From: Tenacibaculum jejuense
Lineage (GTDB): Bacteria > Bacteroidota > Bacteroidia > Flavobacteriales > Flavobacteriaceae
Length of the DNA: 64,000 nt
Assembly: GCF_900198195.1 (NCBI RefSeq)
Contig: NZ_LT899436.1
Span: forward strand, 3,872,001-3,936,000
Direction of reading: 5' to 3'
Every line of letters starts with the position of its first letter. Within the stretch, counting starts at the first letter, position 1. A program made the translations under genes and the position numbers. The notes under the pieces were generated by a model. The model ran no database searches. It worked only from the letters and a program-made list of their open reading frames with translations, and was not told the origin of the DNA. Below, in pieces: positions 57,783 through 64,000 of this stretch.

Positions 57783-58130
57783 TTAATTATGCAAAAATTG
57801 CTGCTTGTTTAATAATTCTTCTTCGGTTTCTACATGATTCTCATCAGGAACACAACAATCAACAGGACAAACTGCTGCACATTGTGGCTCTTCGTGAAAC
57901 CCTTTACATTCTGTACATTTATCTGGTACAATGAAATAATATTCATCAGATATTGCTTCTTGATCATCTTCAGCATTCAGCTTAATTCCATTCAATAATT
58001 CAATATCTCCTTCTAAAGAAGTTCCTTGACCGTAATTCCAGTCTTCGGCTCCTTCGTAAATCGCTGTATTCGGGCACTCTGGCTCACAGGCACCACAATT
58101 GATACATTCGTCTGTTATAATAATTGCCAT
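57783..58130 (-). CDS. 4Fe-4S ferredoxin
   Basis: 115 residues. First cluster motif [12 protein letters not shown]; second motif [22 protein letters not shown], both close to the 2[4Fe-4S] Fdx pattern with extra residues in the second. It lies between cysN and the sulfite reductase (11-12 bases each side), so it probably donates electrons to sulfite reductase. The middle segment with [16 protein letters not shown] is typical of flavobacterial Fdx. Confidence 0.92.
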   Translation of the reverse strand: MAIIITDECINCGACEPECPNTAIYEGAEDWNYGQGTSLEGDIELLNGIKLNAEDDQEAISDEYYFIVPDKCTECKGFHEEPQCAAVCPVDCCVPDENHVETEEELLNKQQFLHN

Positions 58131-58142
58131 TTCCTGTTTTTT

Positions 58143-59393
58143 TTAATTGATGAAACCTACACCCGAAGTATTATTTGTTTTCGGATTGATTAAGATAAAA
58201 GCTCCATTCGCTTTGTTTTCTTTATAACTATCCACAAATAACGGTTTGCTTACTTTCAGGCTAACTTTCCCTATTTCATTCAGGGAAAGTTTTGAAGGGT
58301 TTTCATCTTCGCCTGAAAAGTCAGTATTAATAATTGCATCTAGACTTGTAATCTTAGCTTGAGCATCGTTTACTCCATGCTTGATATAATATTTTTCTGA
58401 AGCTTGTAATGGCGTGCTATCCATCCAACAAATTGTAGCTTCTAATTGTTTTACAACTTTAGGTTCTTGACCCGTTTTCACTAACATGTCACCTCTACTC
58501 ACATTCACATTATCTTCTAATGTAATGCTTACAGAACTTCCACTTTTAGCTTGTTCGAATTCTTGATCGAAAAATTGAATACTTTTTACTTTAGATTTTG
58601 TTTCAGAAGGCAATACGGTAACTTCATCTCCAACTGCTAAATCTCCTCCGTATAATTTCCCAGCGTAACCTCTATAATCGTGATATTCATCTGTTTTAGG
58701 ACGGATTACTGTTTGTACAGGGAAACGCACTTTAAATTCAGATTCTTGTTCCTCTTCTACATGTAAACCTTCTAAATATTCTAACAAACTTTTACCTGTA
58801 TACCATGGAATATTATTTGACGCAGTAACTACATTATCTCCATGTAAAGCTGAAACTGGTACAAAAGTTAAATTTTGATCTTGATAATCACTTTTCTGAG
58901 CTAAATATTCTATCTCTCCTTTAATCTGATTGAATTTCTCTTCAGAATAATCTACCAAGTCCATTTTATTCACTGCGATAACAACTTCTTTCACTCTAAG
59001 TAAATTATTGATAAAGAAGTGACGATATGTTTGTTCGACCACTCCATTTCTAGCATCTACTAAAATTATAGACGCTTGAGAATTTGACGCTCCAGTAACC
59101 ATATTTCTTGTATACTCAATGTGTCCAGGACTATCTGCCACAATAAAACTAGTTCTTGGTGTAGAAAAATAAATATGTGCTACATCGATTGTAATTCCTT
59201 GCTCTCTCTCAGCTACCAAACCGTCTGTTGCCAATGAAAAATCTAAATAATCAAATCCTCTTTGTTTACTTTTATCTTCAATAGCTTGAAGTTTATCTTC
59301 AGTCAATGAATTCGTATCGTATAAAATTCGTCCTATTAACGTGCTCTTTCCATCATCTACACTTCCTGCTGTTGCTATCTTTAGTACGTTCAT
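58143..59393 (-). CDS. cysN: Sulfate adenylyltransferase subunit CysN
   Basis: 416 residues, a GTPase that drives CysD. G1 SVDDGKSTLIG, G3 DSPGH, G4 NKMD, and a C-terminal EF-Tu-like barrel (VIRPKTDEYHDYRGYAGKLY). There is no C-terminal APS-kinase domain, so it is the short form. With CysD it makes APS from ATP and sulfate. A 103-base gap with an inverted repeat separates it from cysD. Confidence 0.95.
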   Translation of the reverse strand: MNVLKIATAGSVDDGKSTLIGRILYDTNSLTEDKLQAIEDKSKQRGFDYLDFSLATDGLVAEREQGITIDVAHIYFSTPRTSFIVADSPGHIEYTRNMVTGASNSQASIILVDARNGVVEQTYRHFFINNLLRVKEVVIAVNKMDLVDYSEEKFNQIKGEIEYLAQKSDYQDQNLTFVPVSALHGDNVVTASNNIPWYTGKSLLEYLEGLHVEEEQESEFKVRFPVQTVIRPKTDEYHDYRGYAGKLYGGDLAVGDEVTVLPSETKSKVKSIQFFDQEFEQAKSGSSVSITLEDNVNVSRGDMLVKTGQEPKVVKQLEATICWMDSTPLQASEKYYIKHGVNDAQAKITSLDAIINTDFSGEDENPSKLSLNEIGKVSLKVSKPLFVDSYKENKANGAFILINPKTNNTSGVGFIN

Positions 59394-59408
59394 TTTTTTT
59401 AAATATTA

Positions 59409-59476
59409 GAGTTTAAGACTGTAAAAGCTTTTTAAAATAATCCCTAAACTATAAACCTTATTACAGTCCTTAACTC
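59409..59476. repeat. Inverted repeat in the cysD-cysN gap
   Basis: GAGTTTAAGACTGTAA (59409-59424) faces TTACAGTCCTTAACTC (59461-59476), 14 of 16 positions complementary, with a 36-base loop. It lies inside the operon and may be an mRNA stability or processing element. Confidence 0.55.
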
Positions 59477-59496
59477 TTGTTTAATGCTATAATTCT

Positions 59497-60402
59497 TTAA
59501 AAATATCCTTGTTGCTTTCTTTTTTCCATTGCTGCCTCAGAACGCTTATCATCTATTCTTGCGCCACGTTCAGAAATTTTGGATTCTCTGATCTCGGCAA
59601 CTACAGATGCGATATCTACAGCATCTGATAAAACTGCTGCAGTACAACTCATATCTCCTACAGTTCTAAAACGAACCATTCTTTGCTCTACTTTCTCATC
59701 TTCATCTCGATATACAACTCCATCATTTGCAGACCAAATCAATCCATCTCTTAAGAAAGTTTCACGCTGATGTGCAAAGTATATGGAAGGAATTTCAATA
59801 GCTTCCTTTTGGATATACGACCATACATCTAACTCCGTCCAATTTGAAATAGGAAACACACGAACATTTTGACCTAAATCGATTCTTCCATTTAACATAT
59901 CAAACAATTCTGGCCTTTGATTTTTTTCATCCCACTGACCGAAATCATCACGAACTGAAAAAATTCTCTCTTTTGCTCTTGCTTTCTCTTCATCTCTTCT
60001 TGCACCACCGATACATGCATCGAATCCGAATTCTTCAATTGCGTCTAATAAAGTTTCAGTCTGTAAAATATTTCTACTCGCATACTTTCCAGTTTCTTCT
60101 TTTACTTTACCAGCATCTATATTATCTTGAACATTACGAACGATTAACTCAACTCCTAATTCTTCAACTAACCGATCACGAAACTCAATAGTTTCAGGAA
60201 AATTATGTCCTGTATCGATATGCATTAAAGGGAATGGAATTTTTGCTGGGTAAAAAGCTTTTTGAGCTAATCTTACCAGGGTAATACTATCTTTTCCTCC
60301 AGAAAATAACAACACAGGCTTTTCAAACTGAGCTGCTACTTCTCTTATGATATAAATTGCTTCACTCTCTAATGCTCCTACTCTAATTACATCCGTATTC
60401 AT
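59497..60402 (-). CDS. cysD: Sulfate adenylyltransferase subunit CysD
   Basis: 301 residues from the ATG at 60402 (another ATG at 60408 two codons upstream is possible; the frame is open further to 60432 but overlaps cysH). PAPS-reductase-like fold with the P-loop LLFSGGKDSITLVRLA and HIDTGHNFPETIEFRD, and the ending KRKQQGYF. It transfers AMP to sulfate with CysN. It lies 11 bases after cysH. Confidence 0.95.
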   Translation of the reverse strand: MNTDVIRVGALESEAIYIIREVAAQFEKPVLLFSGGKDSITLVRLAQKAFYPAKIPFPLMHIDTGHNFPETIEFRDRLVEELGVELIVRNVQDNIDAGKVKEETGKYASRNILQTETLLDAIEEFGFDACIGGARRDEEKARAKERIFSVRDDFGQWDEKNQRPELFDMLNGRIDLGQNVRVFPISNWTELDVWSYIQKEAIEIPSIYFAHQRETFLRDGLIWSANDGVVYRDEDEKVEQRMVRFRTVGDMSCTAAVLSDAVDIASVVAEIRESKISERGARIDDKRSEAAMEKRKQQGYF

Positions 60403-60413
60403 AATCATGTTTT

Positions 60414-61022
60414 TTAAATATGTAAACCACATTCTCTATTACTCTCTACCTTAGTTGGATCGAAATACTTAAATTCATTAGGTAAATCAAACTTAGCTAA
60501 ATATTGATCTAAATCTTCATCTGAAAAATTGTAAAAAGGACTCACTTTCAGTATTCCATCTTTACTTACAGAAACAATATCAATACTATCTCTGAAAGCA
60601 GTTTGTCCTTTTCTCAAATTTGTAAACCAAACATCTGGTTGGTGTTCGTTCATTGCTCTTTTGAAAGGTTCTAACTTTACTTGCTCTGTAAAAACAGCAT
60701 GATTCGGATCATCTACACTTGGCAAACCTAAAACAACATTTCTATGCGCAACAGTTTGCTTTGGCACATATAATTTTACATCTAAACTTAATTTTTCTAT
60801 AAGTTCTTCTGCATGTTTATACGTTTGAGGTGTATTATAACCTGTATCGCACCACACTACTGGAATATCTTTTTGTTCAGTTACCACTAAATGTAAAATT
60901 GCGCTTTCATATGGTCTAAAATTAGTTGTAACTACTGGTTTTTTAGCTACCGATAAAGCCCAACTTACAATCTCTTGAGGAGATTTTCCTTTTAATTCTT
61001 TATTTATTTCTTCTATATTCAT
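60414..61022 (-). CDS. cysH: Phosphoadenylyl/adenylyl-sulfate reductase, no FeS cluster
   Basis: 202 residues. Reduces activated sulfate to sulfite with thioredoxin or glutathione. The catalytic Cys198 is in ECGLH at the very C-terminus, preceded by VVTTNFRPYESAILHLV and WCDTGYNTPQTYKHAEELI. It lacks the CC and CxxC cysteines that bind the 4Fe-4S cluster of most APS reductases, so by sequence it resembles PAPS reductases. No APS kinase gene is in the window, which leaves its true substrate open. Its start overlaps the DUF2061 gene stop by 4 bases. Confidence 0.92.
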   Translation of the reverse strand: MNIEEINKELKGKSPQEIVSWALSVAKKPVVTTNFRPYESAILHLVVTEQKDIPVVWCDTGYNTPQTYKHAEELIEKLSLDVKLYVPKQTVAHRNVVLGLPSVDDPNHAVFTEQVKLEPFKRAMNEHQPDVWFTNLRKGQTAFRDSIDIVSVSKDGILKVSPFYNFSDEDLDQYLAKFDLPNEFKYFDPTKVESNRECGLHI

Positions 61023-61273
61023 TTTCTACCCCATTTGATGCTATTCCAAACTCTTTCATGAAAAAAATACAACAGCATTTTAGTTACTAATTCAATTCCT
61101 CCGATTGATAATGCCGTATCTACTTCTCCTGTAATTAACCAAGAAATTACGATTGTATCTATAGTACCGACTGCTCTCCAACTAATTGATTTTATAATAC
61201 TTCGTATTGGTTTTTCGGAGTATCTATCTTCCTTGAAATTCGATTTATCTTCTATTACTTGTTCAATTATCAT
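61019..61273 (-). CDS. DUF2061 membrane protein at the head of the cys operon
   Basis: 84 residues from the ATG at 61271-61273 (a TTG two codons upstream, at 61279, is possible but has no support). DUF2061 family: SIIKSISWRAVGTIDTIVISW, a second helix around VDTALSIGGIELVTKMLLYFFHERVW, basic end IKWGRK. About two membrane helices. It is first in the sulfate-assimilation operon and overlaps cysH by 4 bases. DUF2061 genes recur in such operons, so a role in sulfate uptake or in anchoring the enzymes is possible but unproven. Confidence 0.85.
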   Translation of the reverse strand: MIIEQVIEDKSNFKEDRYSEKPIRSIIKSISWRAVGTIDTIVISWLITGEVDTALSIGGIELVTKMLLYFFHERVWNSIKWGRK

Positions 61274-61290
61274 TCTCAAAACACATTTAC

Positions 61291-61307
61291 CCTATCGGAA
61301 TAGTAGG
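61291..61307 (-). promoter_or_regulatory. Dyad in the cys operon leader, possible Rrf2 operator
   Basis: CCTATCGGAATAGTAGG contains CTAT-CGGA-ATAG and outer CCTA/TAGG symmetry. It lies just downstream of the -7 box, between promoter and first gene, in a position suitable for repression. The Rrf2 regulator gene is directly upstream and is the obvious candidate to bind it; that is inference. Confidence 0.45.
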
Positions 61308-61316
61308 TTTATAAAA

Positions 61317-61346
61317 CAAATATACATATGATTCCTAAATATCAAA
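61317..61346 (-). promoter_or_regulatory. Promoter of the sulfate-assimilation operon
   Basis: On the minus strand, -33 TTTG (61343-61346) and -7 TATATTTG (61317-61324) are 18 bases apart, close to the Bacteroidota consensus. Transcription would begin about 61310, giving a leader of about 37 bases to the ATG at 61273. Confidence 0.8.
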
Positions 61347-61387
61347 GTAAAAATCAAAAAATTAACACTATTGTAATATTTGTTTAA

Positions 61388-61795
61388 CTAAACTAAATCA
61401 GCAAGTGTAGTATTTCGCAGCACATGTAAAGTATTATCTCGTACTTGAATCATTAATTTGTGTACTGCACATGCTTGTTCATCTGGACAATCATCGCATT
61501 TTTCATAAAAATTCAAGCTTACACACGGTACCATTGCAATTGGACCTTCAAGAGTTCGGATTACTTCTGTCATTTTAACCTCAGATGGTTCTTTAATCAT
61601 GTAATAACCTCCACCCTTTCCTTTTTTGGCTCCTAAAACACCTGCTTTTCTTAAGGTAAGTAATATACTTTCTAAAAATTTATGAGAGATATTTTCACTT
61701 TCAGATATTGTTGCAATCTGAACCTTTTCTCCTTTTTCTTGCTTCGCAATAAAAGTTAAAGCCTTAATCCCATATTTTGTTTTCTTAGAAAGCAT
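61388..61795 (-). CDS. Rrf2 family transcriptional regulator
   Basis: 135 residues. N-terminal winged helix (KKTKYGIKALTFIAKQE, ISHKFLESILLTLRKAGVL, GKGGGYYM), then a C-terminal region with a Cys group (PCVSLNFYEKCDDCPDEQAC) able to bind an FeS cluster or sense redox. It lies upstream of the cysteine operon on the same strand and may control it, in the manner of CymR or IscR-type Rrf2 proteins. TATATTTG ends 4 bases before its ATG. Confidence 0.93.
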   Translation of the reverse strand: MLSKKTKYGIKALTFIAKQEKGEKVQIATISESENISHKFLESILLTLRKAGVLGAKKGKGGGYYMIKEPSEVKMTEVIRTLEGPIAMVPCVSLNFYEKCDDCPDEQACAVHKLMIQVRDNTLHVLRNTTLADLV

Positions 61796-61799
61796 ACTA

Positions 61800-61807
61800 C
61801 AAATATA
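61800..61807 (-). promoter_or_regulatory. Possible -7 element directly before the Rrf2 gene
   Basis: TATATTTG on the minus strand ends 4 bases before the ATG at 61795. If used, the mRNA is leaderless. No clear -33 element. Confidence 0.4.
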
Positions 61808-61824
61808 TACTTTCTTATAGATTT

Positions 61825-62991
61825 TTACACTTCTAACGCTTGTTTTAGATCTTCAATAACATCATCTACAAATTCTAATCCTATCGAGCTACGTACTAAT
61901 CCATCTGTAATGCCAACTTCTAGTCGATCTTCTTCGCTTAATTTACTGTGAGTTGTAGAAGCAGGATGCGTTACAATTGTTCTTGAATCTCCTAAATTTG
62001 CTGATAAAGAACATAATTTAATTTTATTTAAAAACTTTCTTCCAGCTTCGATTCCTCCTTTAATTTCAAAAGCTACAATATTACCTCCCAATTTCATCTG
62101 CTTTTTTGCTACTTCATATTGAGGATGCGATGGTAAAAAAGGATATTTCACAAAATTTACCGCTGGATGTGCTTCTAAAAATTGAGCTACTTTTAATGCA
62201 TTCTGACAATGTTTATCTACTCGAACAGCTAAGGTTTCTAGACTTTTAGATAAAACCCAAGCATTAAATGGTGACATCGCCGGACCAGTATTTCTAGAAA
62301 ATAGGTAGATTTCTTTAATCAATTCTGCTTTTCCTACTGTCACTCCACCTAAAACTCTACCTTGTCCGTCAATCAATTTTGTCGCTGAATGAATTACTAA
62401 ATCTGCTCCGAATTTTATTGGATTTTGTAAATATGGTGTTGCGAAACAATTGTCTATCACCAATAACAAATTATTTTTTTTAGCAATTTGAGATAAAGCC
62501 TCTAAATCCAAAATATCTACTGCTGGATTTGTAGGTGATTCTGCATATAAAATTTTAGTATTCGGTTGGATTAAACTTTCAACTTTATCTAATTCATTAA
62601 CTTTAAAATAACTAGTTTCTATATTCCATTTTGGTAAATACTTCGTAAATAAACTGTGTGTTGAACCAAAAACAGAACGTGAAGAAACGATATGATCTCC
62701 AGCACTTAATAATGCTGCAAATGTTGAAAACACAGCGCCCATTCCTGTAGCAAATGCATAACCTGCTTCTGCTCCTTCCATTGCAACTATTTTATCTACA
62801 AACTCTGTAGTATTTGGATTAGAAAATCTACTGTATAGATTTCTCGGTTTCTCTTCAGCAAAAGATGCTCGCATATCTTCTGCATCATCAAAAACAAAAC
62901 TCGATGTTAAATATAATGGTGTAGAATGTTCTGAAAACTGTGAACGTTCTGTCTGAATCCTTACGGCCTGTGTTTCAAAATTCTTACTCAT
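61825..62991 (-). CDS. metZ: O-succinylhomoserine sulfhydrylase
   Basis: 388 residues, Cys/Met-metabolism PLP family. Makes homocysteine directly from acylated homoserine and sulfide, the link from the cysteine operon's sulfide to methionine synthase. PLP Lys in HSATKLIDGQGRVLGG; substrate-binding YSRFSNPNTTEFVDKI and YAESPTNPAVDILD. It starts 4 bases inside the OsmC gene (ATGA). Cystathionine gamma-synthase cannot be excluded, but no cystathionine lyase gene is here. Confidence 0.92.
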   Translation of the reverse strand: MSKNFETQAVRIQTERSQFSEHSTPLYLTSSFVFDDAEDMRASFAEEKPRNLYSRFSNPNTTEFVDKIVAMEGAEAGYAFATGMGAVFSTFAALLSAGDHIVSSRSVFGSTHSLFTKYLPKWNIETSYFKVNELDKVESLIQPNTKILYAESPTNPAVDILDLEALSQIAKKNNLLLVIDNCFATPYLQNPIKFGADLVIHSATKLIDGQGRVLGGVTVGKAELIKEIYLFSRNTGPAMSPFNAWVLSKSLETLAVRVDKHCQNALKVAQFLEAHPAVNFVKYPFLPSHPQYEVAKKQMKLGGNIVAFEIKGGIEAGRKFLNKIKLCSLSANLGDSRTIVTHPASTTHSKLSEEDRLEVGITDGLVRSSIGLEFVDDVIEDLKQALEV

Positions 62992-63410
62992 ATCTCTTCG
63001 TTATTCAAAATAATTTTATAGTTAATTTTAGCTGTTTGCTCTATAATCTTAGCTACAGAACAATATTTTTCTACTGCTAAACTTGTTGCCTTTTTTACTT
63101 TTGCACTACTTACGGTTCCATTAAAACTATACGTAATGGTGATATCTTGAAAAATTGCTGGTATTTCATCTTCTTTACGAGTAGCGTCTATTGAAACATT
63201 ATAATCGAAATCGTAAACCTTTTGTTTGTTTAGAATTTTTACGACATCGATACTACTGCAACTTGCCAGACTTACTAACATTAATTCCATCGGACGAATA
63301 GCATTTACTGAAGTTTCATCTTGAGTTTGCCCCACTAATAATGAATAACCCGTTTGATTTTTTGCTTCAAATAATAGGTGTTTGTTATAATTTTTTAGTT
63401 GAATGTTCAT
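62988..63410 (-). CDS. OsmC family protein
   Basis: 140 residues, OsmC/Ohr-like fold: SVNAIRPMELMLVSLASCSSIDVVKIL with the conserved Cys in LASCSS, and YCSVAKIIEQTAKI with the second. The family includes thiol-dependent peroxide reductases. It is coupled to metZ (ATGA) and lies 5 bases after the homoserine dehydrogenase gene. A role in reactive sulfur or peroxide removal in this operon is an inference. Confidence 0.88.
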   Translation of the reverse strand: MNIQLKNYNKHLLFEAKNQTGYSLLVGQTQDETSVNAIRPMELMLVSLASCSSIDVVKILNKQKVYDFDYNVSIDATRKEDEIPAIFQDITITYSFNGTVSSAKVKKATSLAVEKYCSVAKIIEQTAKINYKIILNNEEI

Positions 63411-63415
63411 TTGTT

Positions 63416-64000
63416 TTATTTTTTTGTTAATCGTAAAATATCTCCGAATACACCTCTTGCTGTAACTTCTGCTCCGGCTCCAGCTCCTTGAATAACTAGC
63501 GGTTGATCTCCATAAGATTCTGTGTAAATTTCAAATATGGCATCAGATCCTTTTAAGCTTCCAAGTGGTGTATCTTTAGCTACAGAAACTAGTTTTACGT
63601 CTAATTCTCCTTTATTTTGTTGTAAGTCTCCATGTAAATCTCCAATATATCTTAGTACATGATTTTCTTTTTGATCTGACTTTTCCGTAGTGTAATATGG
63701 ATCTAACTTTGTTGTATTTGATAAGAAATCTTCAACACTTCCTGATCTCAATTCTTCTGGAATTAAATTCTGAATTTGAATATCTTCAAACTCATTTTCT
63801 AAATCTAATTCTCTAGCTAGGATTAAAAGTTTTCGGGCTACATCATTTCCGCATAAATCTTCTCTAGGATCTGGCTCTGTATATCCATTTTTAATAGCTT
63901 CGGATAACACTTCTGAAAATGAAGTTTCCTTTTCAGAAAATGTATTGAAAATAAAACTTAATGATCCTGAAAAAACTCCTCTAATTCTCGTAATATTTTC
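63416..64000 (-). CDS. thrA: Homoserine dehydrogenase domain (ThrA-type), 5' end outside window
   Basis: The frame is open to the right edge, so only the C-terminal 194 codons are visible. From the edge: NITRIRGVFSGSLSFIFNTF, then EAIKNGYTEPDPREDLCGND, ARKLLILARELDLENE, and the ending GAGAGAEVTARGVFGDILRL. This matches the C-terminal homoserine dehydrogenase part of E. coli ThrA ([20 protein letters not shown]). Whether an aspartokinase domain is fused upstream cannot be seen. It makes homoserine for threonine and methionine, and lies 5 bases before the OsmC gene. Confidence 0.92.
   Translation of the reverse strand, partial: ENITRIRGVFSGSLSFIFNTFSEKETSFSEVLSEAIKNGYTEPDPREDLCGNDVARKLLILARELDLENEFEDIQIQNLIPEELRSGSVEDFLSNTTKLDPYYTTEKSDQKENHVLRYIGDLHGDLQQNKGELDVKLVSVAKDTPLGSLKGSDAIFEIYTESYGDQPLVIQGAGAGAEVTARGVFGDILRLTKK

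Overview
The window reads as a chromosomal segment of a marine-type member of the family Flavobacteriaceae (Bacteroidota), close to Tenacibaculum, Polaribacter or Aquimarina; the genus is a guess. The evidence is an AT-rich sequence, C-terminal type IX secretion (T9SS) sorting domains on three proteins, promoters of the TTTG/TAnnTTTG kind, DUF3127 and DUF1456 proteins, and SusC-type carboxypeptidase-regulatory N-termini. There is no prophage, integrase, IS element, rRNA or CRISPR array. Most of it is housekeeping DNA with short intergenic gaps.

Layout. 1-4064: the 3' part of a large T9SS-secreted repeat protein with five near-identical 300-bp units, a 55-codon gene just behind it, and a terminator. 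4088-8531 (minus): gyrB, then an AtoE-type fatty-acid transporter coupled to aat. 8618-16030: single housekeeping genes (VTT membrane protein, DUF1456, flavin reductase with a DUF3127 OB-fold protein, orphan histidine kinase, HIT, greA), a degenerate Rieske-like lipoprotein and purK-purE. 16047-26427: lipoproteins, a Crp-type regulator, an M3 peptidase and three tandem paralogous secreted CarboxypepD_reg-like proteins. 26430-33602: glycosyltransferase and haem-binding protein, lpdA, and two paralogous T9SS-exported alpha/beta hydrolases, one of which has lost its nucleophile serine. 33603-41434 (minus): an envelope cluster, coaX - outer-membrane protein - TPR protein - lptC - small membrane protein - CorC/HlyC - PpiD, mostly joined by overlapping stop/start codons. 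41535-41913: two tRNA-Phe(GAA) genes, each with its own terminator. 42000-44300: an S9 peptidase.

The right third (44384-64000, all minus strand) is a sulfur-assimilation and methionine region. From the right edge: homoserine dehydrogenase (partial), OsmC, O-succinylhomoserine sulfhydrylase and an Rrf2 regulator. Then comes an operon behind a strong promoter with a dyad in its leader: DUF2061, cysH, cysD, cysN, ferredoxin, siroheme sulfite reductase with a HEPN-like tail, cobA, Met8-like siroheme synthase, ferredoxin-NADP reductase, 2Fe-2S ferredoxin, serine acetyltransferase, cysM and a terminator. This takes activated sulfate to cysteine, with its electron carriers and the enzymes that make siroheme. 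A SAM-I riboswitch follows at 50942-51053. Its hairpin covers the start of a split methionine synthase operon: two tandem copies of the homocysteine-methyltransferase module, a four-helix-bundle (23S IVS-type) gene, the remaining MetH modules, a small unknown gene and metF.

Most worth following up: the riboswitch-controlled split metH with a duplicated catalytic module and an inserted four-helix-bundle gene; the hydrolase pair with Ser replaced by Gly; the Rieske-fold lipoprotein without its histidines; a glycosyltransferase separated from its upstream gene by one in-frame stop codon; the homogenised 300-bp repeats; and small genes that standard gene calling may miss.
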